From Ilumatobacter fluminis (GTDB lineage Bacteria; Actinomycetota; Acidimicrobiia; Acidimicrobiales; Ilumatobacteraceae), in assembly GCF_004364865.1 (NCBI RefSeq), contig NZ_SOAU01000001.1, positions 310,001-374,000 of the forward strand: a stretch of 64,000 nucleotides of DNA, written 5' to 3'. Of the stretch, positions 44,212 through 53,065 are shown piece by piece. Below the pieces are notes generated by a model, which saw nothing but the letters and a program-made list of their open reading frames with translations, was not told where the DNA came from and searched no databases. Each line of letters begins with the position of its first letter. Positions within the stretch are counted from its first letter, which is position 1. The position numbers and the translations under genes are program-made.

Positions 44212-46533
44212 TCAGGCCTCCTCGTAGAAGTCGCGCAGCGGGAATCGTCGGGGTTTGATCCCCGTGGCCCGGGCGAACGCATTGGCGATCGCAGCGGCCG
44301 CCGCAGGGACGACGAGTTCGCCGGCACCGCCCGGTCGGTCGCCGTTCGTCGGCATGAAGATCACCTCGATCTCGGGTGGCGTGTGCTTCATCTGGGCGAT
44401 CTCGAAGTCGCCGTAGCTGCTCTCGCGGATGGCGCCGTTGTCGAGGTGCAGACCTGTTCGGAGGATGGTGGTGATCGCGTCGGTGGCGGCGCCGATCACC
44501 TGCGCCTCGAGTCCCTTCGGGTTCACGACCCGGTTCACGTCGACGGCGACCACCATCTTCGTGACCCGAGCGTCCTGCTGGGCGCTGGGTGACGTCTTGA
44601 TCTCGGCCAGGACGGCGGCGCGCGACTTGTACTCGTTGTGGAGCCCGAGACCTTGCGCTGTTCGACGCGGCATCGACCGTCCCCATCCGCCCGCTTCGGC
44701 GACGGCCTGCAGCACGGCTTTCGAACGGTCGTCGTCGAGGGTGCGCATCCGGAATGCGTATTCGTCCTCGCCGAGTTCGCGGGCGAGTTCGTCGACGATC
44801 ACCTCGTTGGCGACCACGGCGGTGCCGGAGTAGATCCCGCGCCACGACGAGGTGGCGACTGGGAACTCCTTTTCGTTGAGGAGCAGCGACGTCAGACCGA
44901 AGTCGTATTGGACGAGCTGGGTCGTGTGCCACAGCGTCTGGCTGAATCCGAACGCTCCCAGCTCGCCGGCGAACGCAGTGATCCCCTCACCGAACCCGTG
45001 GCGTGCGTCGAGCGCCGAGGTGGCGGCTCGGTGGTCGAACGTGAGCACCTTGCCCGGCCCGCCGAGCAGCCCGCCACGCCGGTACGTCGCCTGCACCTTG
45101 TGGATGCTGAGGGGGCGGGCCCGTCCGAACTTGGTGTCCTCCTGGCGGGTGAACATCAGCTTGATCGGTCGGCCGACGATGCTGGAGATGCGGGCCGATT
45201 CGACGGCGGCGTCGAAGAAGAGCCGTCGGCCGAACGAGCCGCCGCTCTTGACGACGTTGACCTCGACGTTCGTCGGCAGGAGCCCGAGGTCGCGGGCGAT
45301 CTTGGCCTGTGCGGCGATCGGCGTCTTGGCGCCGGTCCACACCCGCGCCCTGCCACCCGACACGTCGGCGATCGCCGTCATCGTCTCGAGTGGGGCGTGT
45401 GCGACGTACGGGAAGATGAACTCGCCGGACACCGACTTCGTCAGGATCGGGATCGCCGGCAGCGTCGGCAGGTTGATCGCCCGCAGTTGTTCGATGATGT
45501 CGTCGTCGGAGAGGTGGTCGGCGGTGCCGCCGTTCCACTCGATCTGCAGCGCATCGCGGGCCTTGAATGCCTCGCCGAACGAGCGTGCCACGACGGCGAC
45601 GCCGGACGACGCTCCCTCGACGTCGGTGGGCACCTCGCACGCGGCGACGACGCCGGGCATCGCCAAGGCGGCCGAGGCGTCGTACGAGCGGACCGTGCCG
45701 CCGAGCGTCGGGGGCCGGGCGACCACCGTCGGCAGGGCGTCGGGCACGACGTCGAGATCCATGGCGTACTGAACCCGACCGGTGACGATGTCGCGGGCAT
45801 CGATCCGGTTCGTCGGCGAACCGATGACCCGATAGTGCGACGGGTCCTTCGGGACGGCGGTGCGTGCCAAGTCGTTGCGGCCTTCGACACCGTCCGACAC
45901 GTCGGCGTAGCGAACCGAACGACCGTCGGGAGCTGACGCGATGCCGTTCGCGGTCGTGATCTGGTTCGGAGCGACGCCGAGCTGGGCCGCGGCCCCGTGC
46001 ACGATCAGCGTGCGGAGGGCTGCGGTGACCTTGCGGAGCGGATCCCAGAGCGACGACACCGAGTGCGATCCGCCGGTGATCTGGCCGGTGGCCCGTCGGA
46101 TCTCGGCGGGGGAGAGCGACACGTCGATCTGGTCGATCGCCACGTCCAGTTCCTCGGCGACGATCATGACGGACGCCGTCTCGATGCCCTGGCCGACCTC
46201 CATGCGCGGCAACTCGAACCGGATCCGGTTCTCGGGCGTGATGCGGATCAGGAAGTCGTAGTAGAACGGATCGCCCGAGAGCAGGAGCAGGTCGGTCAGG
46301 TCGACGACGTCGGCGAGCTCCGGGATGCCGAGGAGCTGCGCGGCCCGTCCCGACGGTGCGGCGCCAGTCGCCGAGTCACCGCTCGTCAACGTGTCGGCAC
46401 CGTACGACAGCGCCACCGCGAGCGTCGATCCCTTGACGACGTAGCCGATGAAGCGCCGTCGATCGACGCCCGGTGCGTCGTCCTGGCCGGGTGGTGTCGC
46501 TGCAGACGACACCACAGGTGATTGCGAACTCAT
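44212..46533 (-). CDS. Molybdopterin-binding large subunit (IorB-like), Tat signal
   Basis: 773 residues; ATG at 46533 with GAGGGGAA upstream. A Tat-like N terminus DRRRFIGYVVKGSTLAVALSYGA indicates export, as for IorB-type subunits. Motifs are RMEVGQGIET, GGSHSV near residue 165, and VNVVKSGGSFGRRLFFD in place of the GGGFGGK loop. The catalytic Glu is in RPGGAGELVVP at the C terminus. The substrate is probably an N-heterocycle or aldehyde. Forms a two-gene operon with the iron-sulfur subunit, with a 3-base gap. Confidence 0.92.
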   Translation of the reverse strand: MSSQSPVVSSAATPPGQDDAPGVDRRRFIGYVVKGSTLAVALSYGADTLTSGDSATGAAPSGRAAQLLGIPELADVVDLTDLLLLSGDPFYYDFLIRITPENRIRFELPRMEVGQGIETASVMIVAEELDVAIDQIDVSLSPAEIRRATGQITGGSHSVSSLWDPLRKVTAALRTLIVHGAAAQLGVAPNQITTANGIASAPDGRSVRYADVSDGVEGRNDLARTAVPKDPSHYRVIGSPTNRIDARDIVTGRVQYAMDLDVVPDALPTVVARPPTLGGTVRSYDASAALAMPGVVAACEVPTDVEGASSGVAVVARSFGEAFKARDALQIEWNGGTADHLSDDDIIEQLRAINLPTLPAIPILTKSVSGEFIFPYVAHAPLETMTAIADVSGGRARVWTGAKTPIAAQAKIARDLGLLPTNVEVNVVKSGGSFGRRLFFDAAVESARISSIVGRPIKLMFTRQEDTKFGRARPLSIHKVQATYRRGGLLGGPGKVLTFDHRAATSALDARHGFGEGITAFAGELGAFGFSQTLWHTTQLVQYDFGLTSLLLNEKEFPVATSSWRGIYSGTAVVANEVIVDELARELGEDEYAFRMRTLDDDRSKAVLQAVAEAGGWGRSMPRRTAQGLGLHNEYKSRAAVLAEIKTSPSAQQDARVTKMVVAVDVNRVVNPKGLEAQVIGAATDAITTILRTGLHLDNGAIRESSYGDFEIAQMKHTPPEIEVIFMPTNGDRPGGAGELVVPAAAAAIANAFARATGIKPRRFPLRDFYEEA

Positions 46534-46630
46534 GAGTTCCCCTCTCTCGTCGAGTTGCCGGAGCATTCGGAACCGTTGCCGGCCCGGATTGGTCGATCTC
46601 GAAAAAATTTCGGGAACTCGCGAAACGGCT

Positions 46631-47380
46631 TCAGGTGGGGCGCGACTCGGGTTCGAGGAGGGCGATGTCGCCGGGCTCGATTTCGGGGAGCGCGTGCATG
46701 GCGGCGAGCAGATGGTCTCGCCACACATCGACGAGGCGCGACAGGAACGGCGAGTCGCCGGCGATGCGAGCGTGCTGCAGTTCGTGTGACCCGGTTCGGT
46801 AGATGCCCAGGTCGTACGGCGGCCCGACCGACAGGTTCGCCAACGCGGTGGCCGCCATCGACGACAGTGCGATCTTGCCGGCCGTCGCCATGTCGGCGTG
46901 CGACCGCACGGCGAGATCGAGCCACGCCTTGCCGTACTTCGTCTCGCCGATCTGGAGGAACGGCCGGTCGTCGGAGCAGCGGATGTAGTTGCCCTCGGGG
47001 TACACGAGCAGGATGTCGGGCGCCTCGTCGCCCACCTGCCCGCCGAGGATGAACGTGGCGTTGGCATTGGCGCCGAGTGTGGCGGCGTGGTTGCGTGCCA
47101 CCTCACTGCTGAGTCGGCCGAGATACAGCGCTGCCTCGAACAGGTGATTCACCGTGTTCAGCGACTCGCCGCCGGCGGCGAGGTCACGGGTGATCCGGTC
47201 GAGCACCTCCTGCGTCGTCGCCAGGTTGCCGGCCGACTGGAGGACGAACAGACGGTCGTCACCGGGGCGGAAGACGTGCAGCTTGCGGTACGTGCTCACG
47301 TTGTCGACACCGGCGTTGGTGCGGGTGTCGGAGAGGAACAGGAGCCCCTCGTCGAGCCGCATGGCGAGGCAGTAGGTCAT
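46631..47380 (-). CDS. Anbu-type proteasome-like peptidase
   Basis: 249 residues. The opening MTYCLAMRLDEGLLFLSDTRTNAGVDNVSTYRK is diagnostic of Anbu (COG3484): Thr2 becomes the N-terminal nucleophile after Met removal, with Asp (SDTRT) and Lys33-type residues following. KYGKAWLDLAV and SVGPPYDLGIYR are further family marks. Anbu forms open helical or ring assemblies of unclear function. In many genomes it sits with an alpha-E protein, an ATP-grasp and a transglutaminase; none of these is next to it here. Confidence 0.9.
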   Translation of the reverse strand: MTYCLAMRLDEGLLFLSDTRTNAGVDNVSTYRKLHVFRPGDDRLFVLQSAGNLATTQEVLDRITRDLAAGGESLNTVNHLFEAALYLGRLSSEVARNHAATLGANANATFILGGQVGDEAPDILLVYPEGNYIRCSDDRPFLQIGETKYGKAWLDLAVRSHADMATAGKIALSSMAATALANLSVGPPYDLGIYRTGSHELQHARIAGDSPFLSRLVDVWRDHLLAAMHALPEIEPGDIALLEPESRPT

Positions 47381-47462
47381 CGAATCGATCCGATCTCGAG
47401 CAGGTGGCGTGAGCGTATCCCTCGGCGGTCGCGCCGGGGACGGGCCGCTCTACGATGCCGGG

Positions 47463-48443
47463 ATGGGTGATGCCGACGATCAGGTGGCCGAGGACCGTCG
47501 GCTGTGGTTCCGCGAGACCGTCCGGCGGCTGCACGACGACATCCGTGGCGTCGCTGAGGGTGCGCCGGCCGACTACATCCCCGAGTTGGCGAACGTCGAG
47601 CCCGACCGGTTCGCGATCGCCGCCGAGACGATCGAGGGCGATCACTTCAGCGTCGGCGACTGCGGCCACCGGTTCACGATCCAGTCGATCTCGAAGCTGC
47701 TGCTCTACGGACTCGCGCTCGAGACACACGGCCGTGACCACGTACTAGAACGGGTCGGCGTCGCCCCGACCGGCGACAGCTTCAACGCCATCACGCTCGA
47801 CGAGCACGGGAACCGTGCGCCGAACCCGATGGTGAACGCCGGCGCGATCGCCGTCACCGACCTCGTCGAAGGCGACGGCTTGCACGAACGGGTCGCGACG
47901 GTGCGCCGCATGTACGAGCAGTACCTCGGTCACCAGCCCGAGCCCGACCGTGCCGTCTGGGAGTCGGAGCAGGCGACCGGCCATCGCAATCGGGCGATCG
48001 CCTACCTGATGCTCAGCCGCGGCATCATCGCCGACCGGGTCGAGGAGACGCTCGACCTGTACTTCGCTCAGTGCTCGGTGCTCGTGACCACCGACGACCT
48101 GGCGGCGATCGGGGCGACGATCGCCAACCACGGCGTCAACCCGCGCACCGGCGAACAGGTCGTCCGGCCCGACGTGGCCCGCGACATGCTCACCGTGGCG
48201 CTCACGTGCGGTATGTACGACTACGCGGGCGAGTGGGCCTTCACCGTCGGGATCCCCGCGAAGAGCGGTGTGGGTGGTGGCATCCTCGGCATCATCCCCG
48301 ATGTCGGCGGCATGGCCACCTTCTCGCCGCGCCTCGACAGCCACGGCAACAGTATCCGCGGCGTGCGCGTATTCGAAGAACTGTCCGACCGGTTCGCGCT
48401 CCACCTGTTCGACCCCGACCGCCCCTGGACCCGAACCAGCTGA
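47463..48443 (+). CDS. glsA: Glutaminase
   Basis: Hydrolyses glutamine to glutamate and ammonia; serine-dependent, 326 residues, standard for the GlsA family. The catalytic Ser75-x-x-Lys78 lies in FTIQSISKLL. Other family motifs are NPMVNAGAI near residue 120, ESEQATGHRNRAIAYLM and CGMYDYAGEW followed by PAKSGVGGGI. ATG at 47463 is chosen over an upstream in-frame GTG; the family begins here. It diverges from the Anbu gene. Confidence 0.95.
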   Translation: MGDADDQVAEDRRLWFRETVRRLHDDIRGVAEGAPADYIPELANVEPDRFAIAAETIEGDHFSVGDCGHRFTIQSISKLLLYGLALETHGRDHVLERVGVAPTGDSFNAITLDEHGNRAPNPMVNAGAIAVTDLVEGDGLHERVATVRRMYEQYLGHQPEPDRAVWESEQATGHRNRAIAYLMLSRGIIADRVEETLDLYFAQCSVLVTTDDLAAIGATIANHGVNPRTGEQVVRPDVARDMLTVALTCGMYDYAGEWAFTVGIPAKSGVGGGILGIIPDVGGMATFSPRLDSHGNSIRGVRVFEELSDRFALHLFDPDRPWTRTS

Positions 48444-48506
48444 CGACACGCTCCCGAGATGGGCGACCGGTCGTCATCTGGTCGCAACGTTCCTCCGCCT
48501 GAGGCG

Positions 48507-49004
48507 TCAACCGAGCGGGCCGAGGTCGATGTCGTCGGGGACCATCGGATCCCAGCTGGCGTTCGCTGCGGTGTCGCCGGGTGGTCCGCCGTGCTTGCGG
48601 AAGAACGCCTCGGTCAGCCAGGCGCGCATCTCGTCGTCGATCTCGTCGGGGTCGTGCAGGCTGAACGTGTGGCTGAACACGCCGCCGTAGTCGTTGATCT
48701 TGAGCGACACACGGTCGGACGTGAGACGGCGGGGCAGCTGCACCGTCAACGCCGCCCACTTCCGTTTCGACGTGAGCATGGCGAACATCGAATCGTGCTT
48801 GTACATGATCCCGGCTCGCACGGGATCGACGATCAGTTCGCCGTCGAGGGCCGAGACGTGGGCGAGGACCCGTTCGTGGATCGGCGCCGTGACGGGGTGT
48901 GCGTCGACCAGATACTCCTCGACCGATAGGCCCGGGTTGCACATGTGCGAGCGGCCGGCGGTGCCGAACGTCCGGCCGCAGTCGGGACACTCCCATGTCG
49001 CCAT
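48507..49004 (-). CDS. Zinc-finger plus DUF5655 protein
   Basis: 165 residues. An N-terminal zinc finger (WECPDCGRTFGTAGRSHMC, with CxxC then HxC) leads into a DUF5655 domain: PIHERVLAHVSALDGELIVDP, then KRKWAALTVQLPRRL and VFSHTFSLHDPDEIDDEMRAWL. The DUF5655 module also appears in restriction-like and transport contexts, without a known biochemical activity. The zinc finger suggests nucleic-acid or protein contact. Diverges from the DUF389 protein gene with only 42 bases between them. Confidence 0.85.
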   Translation of the reverse strand: MATWECPDCGRTFGTAGRSHMCNPGLSVEEYLVDAHPVTAPIHERVLAHVSALDGELIVDPVRAGIMYKHDSMFAMLTSKRKWAALTVQLPRRLTSDRVSLKINDYGGVFSHTFSLHDPDEIDDEMRAWLTEAFFRKHGGPPGDTAANASWDPMVPDDIDLGPLG

Positions 49005-49046
49005 GACCGCCACGATACGTCGCCGGGTGATCGGTAGAGTCGGGGC

Positions 49047-50771
49047 GTGCCGACGCCGCCGGATCAGCGGGAGCCAGATCACGCCGGCGACGCCCCGGTC
49101 TGGACCGAACTCACCGACGACCCCGTCGACGCGCCCGCAGCACCGGAGCCGAGCGCCGACCCGAGTCTCGGCATCCTCCGCAAACGCCGCCGGCGCTGGT
49201 GGCACCGGCACCTCGACAGCGAGGAACGCAAGCGGGTCATGGCCGAACTCGCGATCCGTCGGGAAGATCACTGGGTCTATCGCTTCTCGGTGATGCTCAC
49301 GCTGTCGGTCGTCGTCGCCGTGATGGGACTGTCGGCCGACTCGCCGGCGGTCGTCATCGGCGCCATGCTGCTCGCCCCGCTGATGCAGCCGGTGCTCGGG
49401 ATCGCGGCGTGCATCTCGATGGCCCTGTTCAAGAACGCGATGCGGGCGCTGATGGCCGTCGTGCTCGCGACGGCGTGGTCGGTCGCACTGTCGTATGTCC
49501 TCGCAGCGATCTTCGTGAACGGTGAACTGCCCGACGAGGTGCAGAGTCGAACGGCGCCCGACATCCGCGACCTCGTCGTGGCGCTCGGCGCCGGCGCCGC
49601 CGGCGCGTACGCGACGGTGCGGAAGGACGTCTCGTCGTCACTGCCCGGCGTGGCGGTCGCGGTCGCCCTCGTGCCGCCGCTCGGGGTGCTCGGGATCACC
49701 CTCCAGGCGGGCAACGCCACCTTCGCGTGGGGTGCGCTGCTGCTGTACGTCACCAACCTCTGTGCGATCGTGCTCGCCGGCGTGCTCGTGTTCGTCGCAA
49801 CCGGGTTCGTGCCACCCCGCCGCCTGGCGAACACCTTCCGGCACTCCGCGGCCGTCTCGGCGATGGTCGCCGTCGTCGTCGTGGCCGTGGCACTACCCCT
49901 CTACGGGGCGTCGACCGCCGCCGTCGAGGCATCGGAACGCGAAGTGGAGGCGCTCGACATCGTGTCGGTGTGGCTCGGGCAGACCGACCGGCGGGCCGCC
50001 CCCCAGGTCACGTTCGACGAGGAACGCATCACCGTGACGGTGCGCAGCTTCGACTCCCCGCCCGACCCGGAACCGCTCATCACAGCGCTGCAGGCGTCGT
50101 TCGGTGCCGACCGGGTCGTGTCGATCGAATGGGACCGGGTCGATCAGGCGACCACGACCACCGTCGCCCCCGAGACCACCGTCGTCGTCAGCGACGAGGA
50201 GCTCCTCGAGGCGCAGGTCACCGCGATCGTCGGCCAGTGGCTCACCGATCTCGGGCCCGAAGCGAACGGCCGGATCGACGTGTTGACCATCACCGACAAC
50301 GTGATCCGTCTCGACGCGAGCGGCACGATCGCAGCGCCGGAGCTCGCGTCGCTCACGGAAGCGCTCGACGAACAGCTCGATCAGACCTTCGAGGTGCAGC
50401 TGACCTGGCTCGAACGACAGAACGTCGCCGACGCCGAGCCGCCGGCTCCCGACGAGGTGATCGCCGGTCAGATCAACAGCGTCGCCACCGCCTGGGCAGC
50501 GACCGTCGACGTCACCGTCGTCTCCACCGACTGGGACGGTGAGGTCGCCACCATCCAGGTTGCCGGTCCGGAGATCCCGGATGCGACCGATCTGGTCGAC
50601 GACCTGACCGAACTCGTCGGCAACGACGACGCCATCCAGGTCCTCTTCGTCGAGCAACTCGACATCACCGAGACCACGACGACCACCACGACCACCACGA
50701 CCACGACGACGACCACCACGACGGTCCCGCCGACCACGACGACGTCATCGACGTCGCCCGGCCCGGGCTGA
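49047..50771 (+). CDS. DUF389 membrane protein with long exported tail
   Basis: 574 residues from the GTG at 49047. After a basic N terminus (RKRRRRWWHRH), residues about 75-275 form the six-helix DUF389 unit: PAVVIGAMLLAPLMQPVLG is the hallmark, followed by SSLPGVAVAVALVPPLGVLG. The remaining 300 residues form two mixed alpha/beta repeats (ITVTVRSFDSPPDPEPLITALQ, LEAQVTAIVGQWLTDLG) and a pure Thr tail of about 25 residues ending PPTTTTSSTSPGPG. The DUF389 family has unknown function. The exposed domain plus Thr tail suggest a cell-envelope role. Confidence 0.88.
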   Translation: MPTPPDQREPDHAGDAPVWTELTDDPVDAPAAPEPSADPSLGILRKRRRRWWHRHLDSEERKRVMAELAIRREDHWVYRFSVMLTLSVVVAVMGLSADSPAVVIGAMLLAPLMQPVLGIAACISMALFKNAMRALMAVVLATAWSVALSYVLAAIFVNGELPDEVQSRTAPDIRDLVVALGAGAAGAYATVRKDVSSSLPGVAVAVALVPPLGVLGITLQAGNATFAWGALLLYVTNLCAIVLAGVLVFVATGFVPPRRLANTFRHSAAVSAMVAVVVVAVALPLYGASTAAVEASEREVEALDIVSVWLGQTDRRAAPQVTFDEERITVTVRSFDSPPDPEPLITALQASFGADRVVSIEWDRVDQATTTTVAPETTVVVSDEELLEAQVTAIVGQWLTDLGPEANGRIDVLTITDNVIRLDASGTIAAPELASLTEALDEQLDQTFEVQLTWLERQNVADAEPPAPDEVIAGQINSVATAWAATVDVTVVSTDWDGEVATIQVAGPEIPDATDLVDDLTELVGNDDAIQVLFVEQLDITETTTTTTTTTTTTTTTTTVPPTTTTSSTSPGPG

Positions 50772-50773
50772 AC

Positions 50774-51553
50774 TCAGTCCGGTCGGTCGACGACGGCGGC
50801 GTCCGGCACCAGGGTGCGCTGGAGCCACTGGAACATCCGCCACCCGGTGTCCTCGGTCGCGAGCGTCGACGCTGCGATGCGGGCGGCTTCGTCGCTGATC
50901 GCCTTGCCGTCGGGCGCCTTGACGTGCACCTCGGCGACCCGCTCGGCCATCACGAACCAGCCGACTGCCGACTCGACCGACGAGCCGACGGTGAGCAGGC
51001 CGTGGTTGCGCAGGATCGCAAGCTTGTTCTCGCCGAGGGCGGCTGCGATGCGCTTACCGCCGTCGTACGAGAGCACCTCGACCTCCTCGTCGTCGAACAT
51101 CGCCTGGTCGAACACGAACGCGCACGACTCCTGACTGATGGCCCGGAAGGGCTCGACGTTCGCGGCCCACGGTGTGCCGAACTGGGTATGCGTGTGCGCC
51201 GCCGCCACGGCGTCGGGCCGCGCTGCGAGGATCGGACTGTGGATGTTGTAGCCGGCGGTGTTGACCGCCCCCGTCGGTTCGAAGGCGTGGTTCTTCACCG
51301 AACCGTCGGGGCCGACGAGTACGAGCGACTCGACCGTCGCTGCGTTGAACGGCACGCCCCAGTCGAGCAACCAGAAGTGATCGGTCAGCTCCGGATCTCG
51401 GGCGGAGATATGGCCGTCACCGAGCTGCCCCCACCGCATCGCCGCGAAGATGCGATACCCGATCGCGCACATGCGCTTGCGATGGAGGCGCTCCTCGTGG
51501 ACCGAACGGTCCGCGCCGTCGTCGGTGTCGGGGAAGGGCGGGTAGACGCTCAC
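50774..51553 (-). CDS. Class II aldolase/adducin family protein
   Basis: 259 residues. Zinc-site residues fit the FucA/AraD family: GHISARDP near residue 47, the metal His pair in AHTHTQFG, and the third His in LRNHGLLTVG. The acid/base residue would be the Glu at the AAHTH flank region or EPTGAVN; I cannot fix it. Many such proteins act on sugar phosphates; others lack aldolase activity. The stop codon lies two bases from the convergent DUF389 stop. Confidence 0.88.
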   Translation of the reverse strand: MSVYPPFPDTDDGADRSVHEERLHRKRMCAIGYRIFAAMRWGQLGDGHISARDPELTDHFWLLDWGVPFNAATVESLVLVGPDGSVKNHAFEPTGAVNTAGYNIHSPILAARPDAVAAAHTHTQFGTPWAANVEPFRAISQESCAFVFDQAMFDDEEVEVLSYDGGKRIAAALGENKLAILRNHGLLTVGSSVESAVGWFVMAERVAEVHVKAPDGKAISDEAARIAASTLATEDTGWRMFQWLQRTLVPDAAVVDRPD

Positions 51554-51578
51554 GTCGACAGTCTGACAAACGAGCGTG

Positions 51579-51980
51579 TCATGCGAACAGCGGCGCCAGC
51601 GCGGCGGTGTCGAGATACTCCTCGACCCGGGTGATGGCGCCGTCCTCGTCGAACTGCATCACGATGCAGGCGTCGGGTGTGGCCTCCACGCCGTCGCCGC
51701 GGCGCAGGATCACGTGGTGCTGCTCGACGACGGTCCGGGCCTCGGGAGCGACGACGCGACGGACGTTCGAGTACGAGTACTCGATGCCCGAGCTGGTCAA
51801 CCCGTCGACCATCGCGAGCAGGCCGGCGAGGTCGGTGTCGTGGCCGTTCTGTGCGAACACCGTGTCGGGCGAGCACAGGTTGGCCAGCGCGTCCCAGGCG
51901 TGAGCCGCCGAGTACTGGAAGAACCGGGCACAACGTGCGTCGAGTTCGGCGGCGTCGATGGTCGTGGTGTCGTCCCCCAT
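51579..51980 (-). CDS. SnoaL/NTF2-like protein
   Basis: 133 residues from the ATG at 51980, with a GGAG site upstream. The pattern, a long N-terminal helix (DDTTTIDAAELDARCARFFQYSAAHAWDALANL) then CSPDTVFAQNG, helix LAGLLAMVDGL and long strands (RTVVEQHHVILRRG, ACIVMQFDEDGAITRVEEYLD), is that of the SnoaL-like polyketide cyclase and ring-isomerase fold. Substrate unknown. It lies 26 bases upstream of the aldolase-like gene on the same strand, so the two may form an operon. Confidence 0.82.
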   Translation of the reverse strand: MGDDTTTIDAAELDARCARFFQYSAAHAWDALANLCSPDTVFAQNGHDTDLAGLLAMVDGLTSSGIEYSYSNVRRVVAPEARTVVEQHHVILRRGDGVEATPDACIVMQFDEDGAITRVEEYLDTAALAPLFA

Positions 51981-52087
51981 GGCTCCATTGAACGCCGACG
52001 TCCACGCCCCGGCAAGAGCCGGAGCGGCGAACGGGCCATTGGTCCCTAGCCCCGATGTTCGGGGTCGGGCACACTGATCTCGACAAC

Positions 52088-52203
52088 ACAGATCCACGAG
52101 GTGCCCATCGGGGACACAGACCCAGCGGCGACACGATCGCACGACCTGGCTCCTGGTCCCGAAACCGATTCCGAGTTGTACGGATCACACCTCGTGGATC
52201 TGT
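52088..52203. repeat. 16-bp inverted repeat with 84-nt spacer
   Basis: ACAGATCCACGAGGTG (52088-52103) and its exact complement (52188-52203) enclose 84 bases in the gap between the SnoaL-like start and the PEBP gene end. CCCCGATGTTCGGGG lies just before the first arm. No ORF is within. Purpose not evident. Confidence 0.7.
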
Positions 52204-52246
52204 CGCGTACCGGCACCGCGACGAGCGAGCCGGCGGTCGTCGAGGC

Positions 52247-53035
52247 TCAGCCGGCTCGCTCGTAGTCGGCCGCAACCGTGAACGCCGCGATCGTCGCTCC
52301 CTCGACTGCCTCCTCGAGCGCACGGCCGTCGAGGCCTGGCTCCAGACCGAGGTCGCTGTCGAGCGCGAACAGGGTGAACTCGTAGCCGTGCGGACCGTCA
52401 CCCTCCGGCGGGCACGGGCCGAACCATTCCTCGGTCGGGATGTCGTTGGCGCCGTAGGTGAAGGCGTCGTTGCCGTCGGTGATCTCGCCGGCGTCGCCCG
52501 GGATGCCGTAGACGACCCAGTGCACGAACGGTTCGGGCGTCGGAGCGTCGGGGTCGTCGACCAGCAGCGCGAGTTGCACCGTGCCGTCGGGTACCGACTC
52601 GACGGTGAGGATCGGCGCGTTGTTGTCGCCGTCGAACGTGAACTCGGTCGGGATCGTGCCGCCGTCGTCGATGTCGGCGATCGTGAACTCGAGTTCGTTC
52701 GCCGGGGGCGCCGTCGTCGACGGTGCTGTGGTGGGCGGTGCTGTGGTGGGCGGTGCGGTCGTGTCGGGCGGTGCGGTGGTGGCCGGCGCGGCGGTGGTCG
52801 CCGGCCCCGTGGTGGGTGGTGCGGTCGTGCCCGGAACCGTGGTGCCGGGCGCAGTCGTGGACGGGGCGACGGTGGTCTCGGCGGGCACGGTCGTGTCGGC
52901 CGTCTCGTCGTCGTCACCGTTCAGCGCGAACACGACGACGGCGACGCCCAGGACGAGCCCGAGCACCGCGACGATCGCCACGGTTCGGCCCGTGCTGCTC
53001 GACGATTCGGGTTCCGGATTCGGCGTCTCGGTCAT
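52247..53035 (-). CDS. PEBP-family (YbhB/YbcL) protein with membrane anchor and Thr-rich linker
   Basis: 262 residues. An N-terminal helix (VAIVAVLGLVLGVAVVVFAL, residues about 19-38) anchors it outside the membrane, followed by an acidic patch and a Thr/Pro/Ala linker to about residue 112. The C-terminal 150 residues are a phosphatidylethanolamine-binding domain: DPDAPTPEPFVHWVVYGIP and GPCPPEGDGPHGYEFTLFALD are its two ligand-pocket motifs. It may inhibit a protease or bind lipid at the surface. Confidence 0.9.
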   Translation of the reverse strand: MTETPNPEPESSSSTGRTVAIVAVLGLVLGVAVVVFALNGDDDETADTTVPAETTVAPSTTAPGTTVPGTTAPPTTGPATTAAPATTAPPDTTAPPTTAPPTTAPSTTAPPANELEFTIADIDDGGTIPTEFTFDGDNNAPILTVESVPDGTVQLALLVDDPDAPTPEPFVHWVVYGIPGDAGEITDGNDAFTYGANDIPTEEWFGPCPPEGDGPHGYEFTLFALDSDLGLEPGLDGRALEEAVEGATIAAFTVAADYERAG

Positions 53036-53065
53036 GCGACGACCTTAGGTCGGCTCACGCTCCGA

